Below, in pieces: positions 19,053-29,100 of a stretch of DNA of 64,000 nt (positions within the stretch are counted from its first letter, which is position 1; each line of letters begins with the position of its first letter). The notes under the pieces were generated by a model that searched no databases, had not been told where the DNA came from, and was given only the letters and a program-made list of their open reading frames with translations. The position numbers were made by a program, and so were the translations under genes. This DNA is from Burkholderiales bacterium (GTDB taxonomy: Bacteria; Pseudomonadota; Gammaproteobacteria; Burkholderiales; Burkholderiaceae_E), in NCBI GenBank assembly GCA_026399875.1, contig JAPLQF010000024.1:54748-118747 (forward strand), given 5' to 3'.

Positions 19053-19837
19053 CGGATCGGACCGGCGTCGCGCGCCGCTTTCATTGTTGCCCGCAGCGCC
19101 GCCTGCTCTGTCACATCAAGCGCCACCTTGTCGCGAAGATAGTCGGGTGCGGCAAGCGCGGCATCGATACTGCGCCCCTGTCGCCATCCTAGCGCGGCCA
19201 GACGCGCCACCGCGGCAGCATCGGGCTGAACCGCCGCGCCAGGGCGCTGACGCCGATCACCTGCCTGCTGCGCCCAGGCAGCAAGCGCCGGATAGGTCTG
19301 AAAACCGTCGCCGGCAAGCCATGCCGGATCGCCCGAAAATCCGTCGAACATCGTGACCGCCAGCGCGGGCGATCCGATCACAGGCCCTGCCACCGGTTCG
19401 GGCCAGGCATCTTCGCCGGCAAGATCGGCATGCCGGAAAACCGCATGGCAGGTCTCACCCATCCGGACATCAAGCGCCACCATCAGCCAGGCGGGCGATT
19501 GACCCGCATCAACCGCCGCCCGCGCGGCCTGAAGCGCAAGCGTTCGCATCGCATCAACCGCCACGAGCGGGCGATCCCAGCCGAAGCCCAGGCCTTGCGC
19601 GACGCCGCAGGCAACGCGCAAACCGGTGAACGAACCCGGTCCACTGCCAAAACCGATCACATCGATTGCGCCAATCACGATCCCCGACTCGGCGAGCGCC
19701 GCGTCGACCATCGGCAGGACAGCCCGCGAATGCCCCTGAATCATCGGCTCGATACGCACCGAACAGCCATGCGGGCCCAGCAGCGCCACCGAGCACTGCC
19801 CGGCAGTGGTATCGATCGCGAGCACGGTGACGGCCAT
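19049..19837 (-). CDS. tsaB: TsaB, tRNA t6A biosynthesis partner
   Basis: TsaB works with TsaD and TsaE in making N6-threonylcarbamoyladenosine at position 37 of ANN-decoding tRNAs. The product (262 residues from the ATG at 19837) starts VTVLAIDTTAGQCSVAL, an ASKHA nucleotide-binding fold, and contains GFGSGPGSFTGLRVACGVAQGL, the family's key signature. A start 12 codons upstream is possible; I chose the later one because the family begins directly before the first beta strand. It overlaps rimI by ATGA. Confidence 0.93.
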   Translation of the reverse strand: MAVTVLAIDTTAGQCSVALLGPHGCSVRIEPMIQGHSRAVLPMVDAALAESGIVIGAIDVIGFGSGPGSFTGLRVACGVAQGLGFGWDRPLVAVDAMRTLALQAARAAVDAGQSPAWLMVALDVRMGETCHAVFRHADLAGEDAWPEPVAGPVIGSPALAVTMFDGFSGDPAWLAGDGFQTYPALAAWAQQAGDRRQRPGAAVQPDAAAVARLAALGWRQGRSIDAALAAPDYLRDKVALDVTEQAALRATMKAARDAGPIR

Positions 19838-19957
19838 GGCGCGCTCGTGCGGGCCTGCGCAGGATTCGGACATTGCAACAGTTTAGGCCAGAGATCGGTT
19901 CAGGCCAGTCATCGCTCGGCGTTATGATCACCGACCGTCCATTTGCAACCGGTGCCG

Positions 19958-20671
19958 ATGAACCAAGCCCCCAAGCGACTGCTGGTCGTCGATGATGACC
20001 CCAAGCTGCGCGACCTGCTCAACCGCTATCTCACTGCCCAGCAGTTCGAGGTCGGTCTGGCAGTCGATGGCCCCAGCCTGAATCGACTGCTTCAACGCGA
20101 AACCTGGGACCTGATCATCCTCGACCTGATGATGCCCGGCGAAGACGGGCTGTCGATCATGCGCAGACTGAGGGGCGCCAACGTTCGAACACCGGTCATC
20201 ATCCTCACCGCCAAGGGTGACGATGTCGATCGCATCGTCGGCCTGGAGATGGGCGCAGACGACTATCTGCCCAAGCCCTTCAATCCCCGCGAACTGCTCG
20301 CCCGGATCAATGCCGTGCTGCGCCGCCAGCCCGGACCCGAATCACCGGGCGCGCCGGCAACCGATATCGGTGAAGTCCGCTTCGGCCCCTTCGTCTTCGA
20401 CCCGGCATTGCGCTCGCTCAGCCGCGACGGCCAGGCAGTGCCGCTGACGACCGGCGAATACTCGGTGCTGAAGGTATTTGCACGCCATCCCCGCCAGCCG
20501 CTCAACCGCGACAAACTGATGGTGCTGGCACGCGGGCGCGAATACGGCGCCTTCGACCGCAGCCTCGATGTACAGGTCTCGCGACTGCGAAAGCTGATCG
20601 AAACCGACCCGACCAACCCGCGCTACATCCAGACGGTCTGGGGCGTGGGCTATGTGTTCGTGCCCGACTGA
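19958..20671 (+). CDS. ompR: OmpR-type response regulator
   Basis: This is the cytoplasmic partner of the adjacent kinase. The 237-residue product has a receiver domain with the acidic pocket VDDD (11-14), the phospho-acceptor Asp56 in LIILDLMMPGEDG and a conserved lysine in ILTAKGDD. A winged-helix DNA-binding domain occupies about 140-237 (LTTGEYSVLKVF, DVQVSRLRKLIE, VWGVGYVF). The ATG at 19958 is preferred over a TTG five codons earlier. The kinase gene follows after eight bases. It is divergent from tsaB. Confidence 0.93.
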   Translation: MNQAPKRLLVVDDDPKLRDLLNRYLTAQQFEVGLAVDGPSLNRLLQRETWDLIILDLMMPGEDGLSIMRRLRGANVRTPVIILTAKGDDVDRIVGLEMGADDYLPKPFNPRELLARINAVLRRQPGPESPGAPATDIGEVRFGPFVFDPALRSLSRDGQAVPLTTGEYSVLKVFARHPRQPLNRDKLMVLARGREYGAFDRSLDVQVSRLRKLIETDPTNPRYIQTVWGVGYVFVPD

Positions 20672-20679
20672 TCGGCGCA

Positions 20680-22050
20680 GTGAGGCTGTCGCTTTTCTGG
20701 CGGACCTTCGTGCTGATCGCACTGGTGGTCGTGGCCAGCCTGCTTGCCTGGCTGCAGGTCTTTCGGGCTGCCGAAGTGCAGCCCCGGGCCGAGCGCTTCG
20801 CCTGGGAGATCGCCGCGGTGGTCAATGTGACCCGCGCCGGCCTGACCAATACACAAGGCGAGCAGCGGCTCGAATTGCTCAGCGCGCTCAGCACTGCCGA
20901 GAACATCCGCATTCGTCCGGCCGACTACAAGGACCGCATCATGGCCTGGCCCGATCCCGAATTCGGAAACCTGATGGAGGCGAAACTGATGGAGCTGCTC
21001 GGTGACGAGACCCGCCTGGCAGGTCGGGTCAACGGCGTCGACGGTCTCTGGATCCGCTTCGAGATGCAGGATGAGCCGTACTGGATGCTGCTCGACCCCG
21101 AACGTCTCGCGCGGCAGGCCAATCGCAACTGGATCGACTGGTTCAGCATCGCGCTCGCGCTGGCCCTGGCGGCGTCCCTGGCGATCAGTCGTGTGATCAA
21201 CCGGCCGCTCGCGAGCCTGGCAGGTGCGATCGATCGGGTCTCCCGGGGCGAAACACCCCCCACGCTGGGGGAAAACGGTCCGACCGAACTGGCCCTCATC
21301 AACCGCCGTTTCAATGCGATGGCCGCCGAACTGGCCGCGCTCGATGCCGACCGGGCCGAAGCATTGGCCGGAATTTCGCACGACATCCGCACGCCGCTGA
21401 CCCGACTGCGACTCGAAATCGAAATGTCCTCGGCCGACCCTACCACCCGCGATTCGATGGCCGAAGAAATCGACCGAATCGACGCGATTGTGCGGCAATT
21501 CGTCGAATTTGCCCGACCGCACGACACCGAGCCGGCGCAAGACATCGATGTGCGACAGGTCGTCGATTCGGTCCTGGACGCCTATCGGCATGGCCCCGAT
21601 GCCGACGATCTGACCATCACCGAGGCGGTCGATCCTTCGCTGAACTGGCGCGGCAGCCAGACAGTACTCACCCGAATCCTGTCGAATCTGGTCGAAAACG
21701 CCCATCGCTACGGCAAGGATTCGAGGGGCTCAACGCATATAGAGCTGGCCGCTCAAAGGCGTGCCAACAGCATGGAACTCACGGTCAGAGACCACGGGCC
21801 CGGAGTCCCTGCCGATCAGCTCGAGCGTCTGATTCGACCGTTTACCCGTCTCGATGCCGAACGCCACCGCCACGGCGGTTCGGGCCTGGGCCTGTCGATC
21901 GTGGCTCGACTGACACGCCGATACAACGGAGACCTTCGGCTGGAGTTGCCGCCGGACGGCGGTCTGCTTGCACGTGTGCGACTCGACGACGCGCCACCCA
22001 CGACGCCCGACGAGGCCCGATCACGTCGCGAACCCACCATCAGCAGCTAG
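20680..22050 (+). CDS. envZ: EnvZ-type sensor histidine kinase
   Basis: This inner-membrane kinase pairs with the OmpR-like regulator just upstream. The 456-residue product has TM1 at about 8-29, a short periplasmic part of about 120 residues, TM2 at about 152-172, a HAMP domain (173-226), the phospho-accepting His234 in GISHDIRTPLTRLR, and the ATPase with N box NLVENAHRY, G1 DHGPG and G2 GGSGLGL. The start is GTG at 20680, eight bases after the ompR stop. Porin control is known for E. coli EnvZ/OmpR; targets here are unknown. Confidence 0.92.
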   Translation: MRLSLFWRTFVLIALVVVASLLAWLQVFRAAEVQPRAERFAWEIAAVVNVTRAGLTNTQGEQRLELLSALSTAENIRIRPADYKDRIMAWPDPEFGNLMEAKLMELLGDETRLAGRVNGVDGLWIRFEMQDEPYWMLLDPERLARQANRNWIDWFSIALALALAASLAISRVINRPLASLAGAIDRVSRGETPPTLGENGPTELALINRRFNAMAAELAALDADRAEALAGISHDIRTPLTRLRLEIEMSSADPTTRDSMAEEIDRIDAIVRQFVEFARPHDTEPAQDIDVRQVVDSVLDAYRHGPDADDLTITEAVDPSLNWRGSQTVLTRILSNLVENAHRYGKDSRGSTHIELAAQRRANSMELTVRDHGPGVPADQLERLIRPFTRLDAERHRHGGSGLGLSIVARLTRRYNGDLRLELPPDGGLLARVRLDDAPPTTPDEARSRREPTISS

Positions 22051-22113
22051 AGCAAATCGATCCGTCCAGGCAAATCGATAGAGCCAGATTATCGCCAGCA
22101 TATCGAGGTTCAA

Positions 22114-22143
22114 TTGGCCGCTGTCATCTTCGGTCGATAGAAT
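22114..22143 (+). promoter_or_regulatory. Promoter of the rubrerythrin gene
   Basis: TTGGCC (22114-22119) and TAGAAT (22138-22143) are separated by 18 bases, and the ATG lies 72 bases after the -10 box. It is the best promoter-like pair in the 165-base gap between envZ and the rubrerythrin gene. I see no clear operator beside it. Confidence 0.5.
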
Positions 22144-22215
22144 CACCGAGTTCGCTGCTTCCAGCGATCACATTGCACGCACCCCGCGTTGCCAGCCCCC
22201 TATCCGGAGATCACG

Positions 22216-22635
22216 ATGCCCAAACTCAATGGCACCAAGACCCATGACAACCTCAAGGCCGCTTTCGCGGGCGAGAGCCAGGCCAACCGCCGCTACCTTT
22301 ATTTCGCAAACAAGGCTGACGTCGAAGGCCAGACCGAAGTCGCGACCCTGTTCCGCTCGACCGCCGAAGGCGAGACCGGCCATGCACACGGCCACCTCGA
22401 CTACCTCGCCGAAGTCGGCGATCCGGCCACCGACATGCCGATCGGCTCGTCGTCGAACAACCTGAAGGCAGCTGTCGCCGGCGAAACCCACGAGTACACC
22501 GACATGTACCCGGGCATGGCCAAGACCGCTCGCGACGAAGGGTTTGACGAAATCGCCGACTGGTTCGAAACGCTGGCCAAGGCTGAGCGCTCGCACGCCA
22601 ACAAGTTTGCCAAGGCGCTCGAAGCACTCGTCTGA
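22216..22635 (+). CDS. Short rubrerythrin without rubredoxin domain
   Basis: Rubrerythrins are di-iron four-helix proteins that reduce hydrogen peroxide. The 139-residue product has both ExxH half-sites of a ferritin-like bundle: Glu20, Glu53/His56, Glu90/Glu93 and Glu124/His127. It stops after the bundle, so the C-terminal rubredoxin electron-transfer domain of classic rubrerythrin is missing and electrons must come from another protein. GGAG lies six bases before the ATG at 22216. A strong terminator follows. The next two genes encode an Fe-S protein and a DUF3501 protein, a set I know from other beta- and alphaproteobacteria. Confidence 0.92.
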   Translation: MPKLNGTKTHDNLKAAFAGESQANRRYLYFANKADVEGQTEVATLFRSTAEGETGHAHGHLDYLAEVGDPATDMPIGSSSNNLKAAVAGETHEYTDMYPGMAKTARDEGFDEIADWFETLAKAERSHANKFAKALEALV

Positions 22636-22681
22636 GATCGCACCGCGCCAGGCCGGGTCCACCGGCCGGCGCAGGTCGACG

Positions 22682-22709
22682 GGGGAGCTTCAGGGCTCCC
22701 CTTTTTATT
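22682..22709 (+). terminator. Rho-independent terminator after rubrerythrin
   Basis: GGGGAGC and GCTCCCC pair around a six-base loop and are followed at once by a run of five T and then ATT. It lies 47 bases after the rubrerythrin stop, so that gene can be transcribed as a single abundant mRNA, with reduced read-through into the Fe-S gene. Confidence 0.88.
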
Positions 22710-22767
22710 CAGAGTTCCGCCGTTTCATTCAGTTTCCAGTTTCCCAACCACCTCACCGACTGCCGCC

Positions 22768-24117
22768 ATGACCGTACGTGAAGGATCTCTCGAAGCGCCC
22801 ACCCGCCACCCGATCGACTGGCGCAACCCCGCGTTCTTCGACCGCGATGCAGCACTCGACGAAATGGAACGGGTGTTCGACATCTGCCACGGCTGCCGTC
22901 GATGCGTGAGCTTGTGCAATGCCTTTCCGACGCTCTTCGATCTTGTCGACGAGAGCAAGACCATGGAAGTCGACGGCGTCGATCGCGACGATTACTGGAA
23001 GGTCGTCGACCAGTGCTATCTGTGCGACGTCTGCTACATGACGAAGTGCCCCTATGTGCCGCCCCATCCCTGGAACCTCGACTTTCCGCATCTGATGCTT
23101 CGCGCCAAGGCGATCCAGTTCAAGGAAGGCACGCCCACAAAGTTTCGCGACACCTCGCTCGCTTCGACCGATCGCAACGGCAAACTCGCCGGCATTCCGG
23201 TGGTGGTCAATGCGGTGAATTCGCTGGCGCATTCCCCTGCGGTGCGCTCGATGCTCGACAGCCGGATCGGAATCCACAAAGACGCGTGGCTGCCCGAGTT
23301 CAGCTCGAAGCAGTTCAGCAAGACCGCCGTGGCATCAAGCGCGCATCCGGTGCGCGACGGCGCCAAGACACCCGGCAAAGTGGCGGTCTTTGCCACCTGC
23401 TATGTCAACTACAACGAGCCCGGCATCGGCCACGACCTGATCAAGGTGCTTGATCACAACCGGATTCCCTATGTCCTGGTTCATAAGGAAGCCTGCTGCG
23501 GCATGCCCAAACTCGAACTCGGTGACCTCGACGGCGTTGCGCAGCTCAAGGACAAGAACATCCCGAAGCTCGCTGCACTGGCGCGAGACGGCTACGCCAT
23601 CCTGGCACCGATCCCGTCATGCGGGCTGATGTTCAAACAGGAACTGCCGCTGATGTTCCCGGAAGACGCCGATGTCCAGGCGGTTCGCGGCGCGATGTTC
23701 GATCCCTTCGAGTACCTGGTCGCCCGCCACAAGGACGGCCTGCTCGAGACCGATTTCACCGATCCGCTGGGCAAAGTCTCGTATCACGTCGCCTGCCATC
23801 TGCGGGTCCAGAACGTCGGTCAGAAGACTCGCGAAATGCTGTCGATGGTTCCGCAGACCTCCGTCAACACCGTGGAGCGCTGCTCGGGTCATGCCGGAAC
23901 CTGGGGCGTGAAAAAGGAGTTCCACGAAACCGCCATGAAGATCGGCCGTCCGGTTTTCCGGCAGATGGCCGAGCATCCCGACGGCGAACCCGACTGGGTC
24001 GCCTCCGACTGCCAGCTGGCAGGCCACCACATCGAGCAGGGAATGCAGGGCAAGGCCGACGGCAAGGTTGCCCATCCGCTCACCCTTCTCAGAATGGCTT
24101 ACGGCCTGCCCGCCTGA
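22768..24117 (+). CDS. GlpC/HdrB-like Fe-S protein with CCG domains
   Basis: This protein resembles the Fe-S electron-transfer subunits GlpC and heterodisulfide reductase. The 449-residue product has two [4Fe-4S] ferredoxin motifs (Cys40, 43, 46, 50 and Cys83, 86, 89, 94). Two CCG-type domains follow: the first is canonical (HKEACCGMPKLELGDL) and the second reads CSG instead of CCG (VERCSGHAGTW). No membrane segment is seen. It follows the rubrerythrin terminator and precedes the DUF3501 gene by 67 bases. It could pass electrons to the rubredoxin-less rubrerythrin; this is inferred from context. The true electron donor and acceptor are unknown. Confidence 0.88.
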   Translation: MTVREGSLEAPTRHPIDWRNPAFFDRDAALDEMERVFDICHGCRRCVSLCNAFPTLFDLVDESKTMEVDGVDRDDYWKVVDQCYLCDVCYMTKCPYVPPHPWNLDFPHLMLRAKAIQFKEGTPTKFRDTSLASTDRNGKLAGIPVVVNAVNSLAHSPAVRSMLDSRIGIHKDAWLPEFSSKQFSKTAVASSAHPVRDGAKTPGKVAVFATCYVNYNEPGIGHDLIKVLDHNRIPYVLVHKEACCGMPKLELGDLDGVAQLKDKNIPKLAALARDGYAILAPIPSCGLMFKQELPLMFPEDADVQAVRGAMFDPFEYLVARHKDGLLETDFTDPLGKVSYHVACHLRVQNVGQKTREMLSMVPQTSVNTVERCSGHAGTWGVKKEFHETAMKIGRPVFRQMAEHPDGEPDWVASDCQLAGHHIEQGMQGKADGKVAHPLTLLRMAYGLPA

Positions 24118-24184
24118 GCCCTCATCGCCAAAGCCCTTATCGATTAACCGCTCTTACCCGAACACGACCATGACAGGAGTCACC

Positions 24185-24769
24185 ATGCCCGCCATCGCCC
24201 GCGAATCACTCATGACGCTCGAGGCCTATGCCAAGGCCCGTCCCGAATTCCGCCGCAATGTCATCGCCCACAAGAAGCGCCGCAGCATTGCGCTGGGCGA
24301 CCATGTCACCCTGCTCTTTGAGGACGAGCTGACCGTGCGCTACCAGGTGCAGGAGATGCTGCGTATCGAGAAGATCTTCGAGGAAGAAGGCATCGCCCAC
24401 GAACTCGAGTCGTACAACCCGTTGATTCCTAACGGCCGCAACCTCAAGGCGACCATGCTGATCGAGTATGAAGACGCGAGCACCCGGCGCGCCTCGCTCG
24501 GTCGTCTGAAGGGCGTCGAGCAGCGCGTGTGGCTGCAGGTCGAAGGCTCGCCGAAAGTCTGGCCGATCGCCGACGAAGACCTCGAACGCGAAAACGAAGA
24601 AAAGACCTCGGCGGTGCATTTCCTGCGCTGGGAGCTGACCGATGAAATGGCCGCAGCGCTCAAGTACGGCGTCTCGCTCTCGATGGGCGTCGATCATCCC
24701 AACTATCAGGCAAGCGTCTCGCCACTGAACGCCGAAAGCCGCGCCTCGCTCGCGGCCGATCTGGCCTAA
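24185..24769 (+). CDS. DUF3501 family protein
   Basis: The 194-residue product is a soluble, charged protein of the DUF3501 family, which has no established function. It contains [20 protein letters not shown] near the start, an [17 protein letters not shown] segment and a C-terminal SMGVDHPNY motif with conserved His. AGGAGT lies four bases before the ATG at 24185 and fixes the start. It is the third member of the rubrerythrin/CCG/DUF3501 set. The conserved [19 protein letters not shown] stretch is rich in charged residues; I see no metal-binding Cys. It converges with ispDF and overlaps it by four bases. Confidence 0.88.
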   Translation: MPAIARESLMTLEAYAKARPEFRRNVIAHKKRRSIALGDHVTLLFEDELTVRYQVQEMLRIEKIFEEEGIAHELESYNPLIPNGRNLKATMLIEYEDASTRRASLGRLKGVEQRVWLQVEGSPKVWPIADEDLERENEEKTSAVHFLRWELTDEMAAALKYGVSLSMGVDHPNYQASVSPLNAESRASLAADLA

Positions 24770-26037
24770 TCTGCTGCCACCAGCAGGACCGTCGCGTGGG
24801 CCTCGATGCCCTCGCCGCGGCCTGCGAAGCCGAGTTTTTCGGCAGTTTTGGCCTTCACATTGACCTGTGACGGCGTAATGCCCAGATCCGCCGCGATCGC
24901 GGCCACCATCGCGGGGATATGAGCAGCCAGTTTCGGCGCCTGGGCCACGACGGTACAGTCGACGTTACCCGGCTTCCAACCGGCCGCCCTCACCCGGGCA
25001 AGCGCTTCGCGCAGCAGGATCCGGCTGTCGGCACCGGCAAAGCGAGCGTCGGTATCCGGAAAGTGCCGGCCGATGTCGCCCAGTGCCGCCGCGCCGAGCA
25101 GCGCATCGGTGATCGCATGCAGCAGCACGTCGGCATCCGAATGGCCGAGCAGACCACGGTCGAAAGGAATCGAAACGCCGCCGATCAGCAGCGAGCGGCC
25201 TGGTACCAGCGCATGGACATCCCAGCCCTGTCCGATGCGAAATTGCGCGGCGCCGGCCGCGGCGGCTGGCTGAGACGATAACGAAGGCGATGCCGATAAA
25301 GGCCTGGCCGAATCGCCTGAGCGCGCGAGCGACTCCCTTATCGCCTGCAGATCATCCATCGTGGTCACCTTGAAGTTACGCAGATTGCCGGCCACCAGCG
25401 CCGGGGACAGCCCACTGGCTTCGATTGCCGAAGCCTCGTCAGTCACGCTGTGATGACGCTCCAGCGCCTCACGCAGCCGCCCGAGCCCGAACACCTGAGG
25501 TGTCTGCGCAAGCCATAGTCCGTCACGATCGATGGTCTGCAAGGCGCGCTGGTTGCCGCCCCGCTTGACGGTATCGGCCACGGGCAAGGCCAGCAGCGCG
25601 CCGATGCGTTCGGTGGCAAGCGCCGCATGCAGGCGATGCAATGACGCAGCATCGACCCCAGGGCGTGCCGCGTCATGCACCCAGACCCAGTCATGATCGC
25701 GGGCGCCGCATTGAGAGCCGAGTTCGAGCAGCCCGCCGAGCACGCTGGCGCGACGGGTCGCACCGCCGCGAGCGACCATCCGGACCCGGCGGTCTTTCAG
25801 ACCATTCAGATCCCGGGCCACCTCATCCTCGGGTGAGACCACCACCAGCAGGTGCTCGATCCAGGGGCAGGCAAGCAGGGCCTGAACCGTCCGCTCGAGC
25901 ATGGTGGCGCCATCGAGATCGAGATATTGCTTGGGGCGATCAGCACCCAGCCGCAGGCCAACGCCGGCCGCCGGCACGATTGCAAAATGCTTCGGGAGGG
26001 CGGTATCGGCCGCGCCGTCGGGTGGAGAATCGGACAT
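24766..26037 (-). CDS. ispDF: Fused IspD-IspF, two steps of the MEP isoprenoid pathway
   Basis: The 423-residue protein joins 2-C-methyl-D-erythritol 4-phosphate cytidylyltransferase (IspD, about 17-235) to 2-C-methyl-D-erythritol 2,4-cyclodiphosphate synthase (IspF, about 265-423). IspD shows the CTP-binding loop [19 protein letters not shown] and VHDAARP. IspF shows GQGWDVHAL and [21 protein letters not shown] with its zinc ligands. A Ser/Ala-rich linker of about 30 residues joins them. The enzymes act in steps 3 and 5 of the pathway. Betaproteobacteria normally keep separate genes, and the fusion is typical of alpha- and epsilonproteobacteria. The start codon overlaps a divergent ATG of the mfd leader region. 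Confidence 0.95.
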   Translation of the reverse strand: MSDSPPDGAADTALPKHFAIVPAAGVGLRLGADRPKQYLDLDGATMLERTVQALLACPWIEHLLVVVSPEDEVARDLNGLKDRRVRMVARGGATRRASVLGGLLELGSQCGARDHDWVWVHDAARPGVDAASLHRLHAALATERIGALLALPVADTVKRGGNQRALQTIDRDGLWLAQTPQVFGLGRLREALERHHSVTDEASAIEASGLSPALVAGNLRNFKVTTMDDLQAIRESLARSGDSARPLSASPSLSSQPAAAAGAAQFRIGQGWDVHALVPGRSLLIGGVSIPFDRGLLGHSDADVLLHAITDALLGAAALGDIGRHFPDTDARFAGADSRILLREALARVRAAGWKPGNVDCTVVAQAPKLAAHIPAMVAAIAADLGITPSQVNVKAKTAEKLGFAGRGEGIEAHATVLLVAAD

Positions 26038-26078
26038 GGCGTCGGTCGGATGCCTGAGCGGCGTTGGCGAAAGCTACA

Positions 26079-26084
26079 ATTATA
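26079..26084 (-). promoter_or_regulatory. Consensus -10 box (TATAAT) upstream of ispDF
   Basis: The minus strand reads CCTATAATTG here, giving a perfect TATAAT 41 bases upstream of the ispDF ATG. The -35 region is weak (TTCAAG or TCAAGC, with 18-19 base spacing). The plus strand of the same AT-rich patch reads TACAATTATAGG and could serve mfd, so the patch may act in both directions. Confidence 0.45.
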
Positions 26085-26104
26085 GGTTTGGATCCGGTCC
26101 TCGC

Positions 26105-29100
26105 TTGAACTCCATCTCTCCCGGCCTGAGCCCTTCGCCAGCCTTCGCTGTCACCGACCCTGCTGCCGGCATCCCGCAGCCAGGCGCCGGCGCGGTCATT
26201 TCCCTGCCAGCAACGCACGGCAGCGCAGACGCCCTGCTGCTGGCGGCGCTCGCTACTCGCCATGCCGAGCAGTCCTGCCTGCTGATGGTGATCACCGCCT
26301 CGGCGCTGGACGCCGCGCGACTCGAGGAAGAAACCCGGTGGTTCGCGCCGACCCTGCGGATCAAATCGCTGCCCGACTGGGAAACCCTGCCCTACGACGC
26401 CTTTTCACCGCACCAGGATCTGGTCTCCGAACGACTGTCGACGCTCTTCGAATTGCAGCACAGCCGGGTCGACCTGCTGATCGTCGCAGCCACCACCGCC
26501 CTGCATCGCCTGTCGCCGACTGCCTTTGTCGCCGGCCACACTTTCGCTTTCACGAAATCACAGCGGCTGGATGAAGCGGCCCTGCGCAGCCAGCTCACCA
26601 CCGCTGGCTATGAGCATGTCACCCAGGTGGTACGACCCGGCGAATACTGCGTGCGCGGCGGCCTGATCGATCTGTTTCCGATGGGCTCGGCCCTGCCCTA
26701 TCGCCTCGATCTGTTCGACGACGAAGTCGAATCCATCCGCGCCTTTGACCCTGACTCGCAGCGCAGCCTTTTTCCGGTCGACTCGGTGCGCATCCTGCCG
26801 GGGCGCGAATTTCCGCTCGACGAATCAGCCCGCACCGCGTTTCGCGGCCGCTGGCGCGAGCGCTTCGAGGGCGATCCGTCCAAAGCCGACCCCTATCGCG
26901 ACGTCGGCAATGGCATTGCAAGTGCCGGCATCGAATACTGGCTTCCGCTCTTTTTCGAATCGACCGCCACCCTCTTCGATTACCTGCCAGCCAGCACTGT
27001 CGTGGCCACTCATGGCGATGTCGAAGCCACCGGGCGACGCTTCGCGCTCGAGACCGGGCAACGTCATCACTTCCTGGCGCACGACTCGCAGCGTCCGCTG
27101 CTGCGACCCGACGAGCTCTTCATCGATATCGAATCGCTTTTCATCGCGGTCAGGCGGTTTGGCCGGTATGCGCTGCGCGATCACAGCGACGGTGATGCAT
27201 CGGTCGGCGAACAAAAGCGCAGCCATTCCCGGGCGCTGCCGCCGCTGATGGTCGAGCGGCGTGCCGACGTGCCGCTGTCGCGCCTGCAGGCCTGGCTCGA
27301 TGCCACCGACGCCCGGGTCTTTCTGGTTGCCGAATCGGCTGGACGTCGCGAGACCCTTGCCCAACTGCTGGCCGATCACGGCATCGACCTGCCGCAGATC
27401 GACGACTGGCGCAGCTTTACCGAGGGCTCGGTCGATCGCGCGCTGGGCGTCGGCCCGCTGTCTGAAGGCTTTCTGCTTGCCGGCGAGCAGCCAGTGGCGG
27501 TCGTCACCGAAGCCGAGCTGTTTTCGGGCACCTTCAAGCGACGCGGCGGACGCCGCCAGGGTCAGGCCACCACCGACGTCGATGCGATCATCCGCGACCT
27601 GTCGGAGCTCTCGATCGGCGATCCGGTGGTGCATGCCCAGCACGGCATCGGACGCTATCGCGGCCTGCTCAACCTCGACCTGGGCGACGGACCCACCGAA
27701 TTCCTGCACCTGGCCTATGCCAACGATGCAACACTCTATGTGCCGGTGGCCGCGCTGCATCTGATCGGCCGCTATTCCGGCGCCTCGCCTGAAGAAGCGC
27801 CGCTCCATGTCCTCGGATCGGGCCAGTGGGAAAAGGCCCGCCAGCGTGCAGCCAAGCGCGCTCGCGATACCGCCGCCGAACTGCTCAATCTCTATGCCAG
27901 GCGCGCAGCACGAGAAGGCCACGCCTTCGGATTCAATGCTCAGGACTATGAAGCCTTCGCCGAAGGATTCGGTTTCGACGAAACACCCGACCAGCTTGCT
28001 GCCATCCATGCAGTCACCCAGGACCTGATTTCGGGCCGCCCGATGGATAGGCTGATCTGCGGCGATGTCGGTTTCGGCAAGACCGAAGTGGCACTGCGCG
28101 CTGCCTTCGTCGCCGCCTCCGATGGCAAGCAGGTCGCGATCCTGTGCCCGACCACGCTGCTGGCCGAGCAGCACTTCGAAACCTTCTCAGACCGATTCTC
28201 GAACTGGCCGCTGCGCCTGGCCGAGCTGTCGCGGTTTCGTTCGCCCAAGGAGGTCCGCGCCGCGCTCGAGGGCATGGCCAACGGCACCATCGACATCGTG
28301 ATCGGCACACACAAGCTGCTCAGCCGGGACATAGTCTTCAAGCGGCTCGGGCTGGTCATCATCGACGAGGAACATCGGTTCGGCGTGCGCCAGAAAGAAG
28401 CGCTCAAGGCGCTGCGCGCCGAGGTCGATGTGCTGACCCTGACCGCCACCCCGATTCCCCGCACGCTCGCGATGAGCCTCGAAGGCATTCGGGACTTCTC
28501 GGTCATTGCCACCGCGCCGCAAAAGCGACTGGCGATCAAGACCTTCGTGCGGCGCGAAACCGAAGGCGCGATCCGCGAGGCGCTGCTGCGCGAACTGCGC
28601 CGCGGCGGTCAGGCCTATTTCCTGCACAACGAGGTCGAGACCATCGAGAACCGCCGCGCGATGCTGGAAAAGCTCGTGCCGGAAGCGCGCATCGTGGTGG
28701 CCCACGGCCAGATGCATGAACGCGAGCTTGAGCGGGTGATGCGCGAATTTCATGCTCAGCGCGCCAATGTGCTGCTGTGTACGACCATCATTGAAACCGG
28801 CATCGACGTGCCAACCGCCAACACCATCATCATGCATCGCGCCGACCGCTTCGGTCTGGCGCAGCTGCACCAGTTGCGCGGGCGTGTCGGCCGATCGCAC
28901 CATCAGGCCTATGCCTATCTGCTGATCCCGGATGAAGGCGCGATCACCAAGGACGCGACAAAGCGTCTGGAGGCGATCCAGGCGATGGAAGAGCTCGGCT
29001 CAGGCTTTTTCCTGGCGATGCACGACCTCGAGATCCGAGGCGCGGGCGAAGTGCTTGGCGACTCGCAATCAGGCGATATGCAGGAGGTCGGATTCGGCCT

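Noticed and set aside
26825-28174. A 449-codon open frame opposite mfd.
   Set aside because: It is the complement of the conserved Mfd translocase and a composition artefact.
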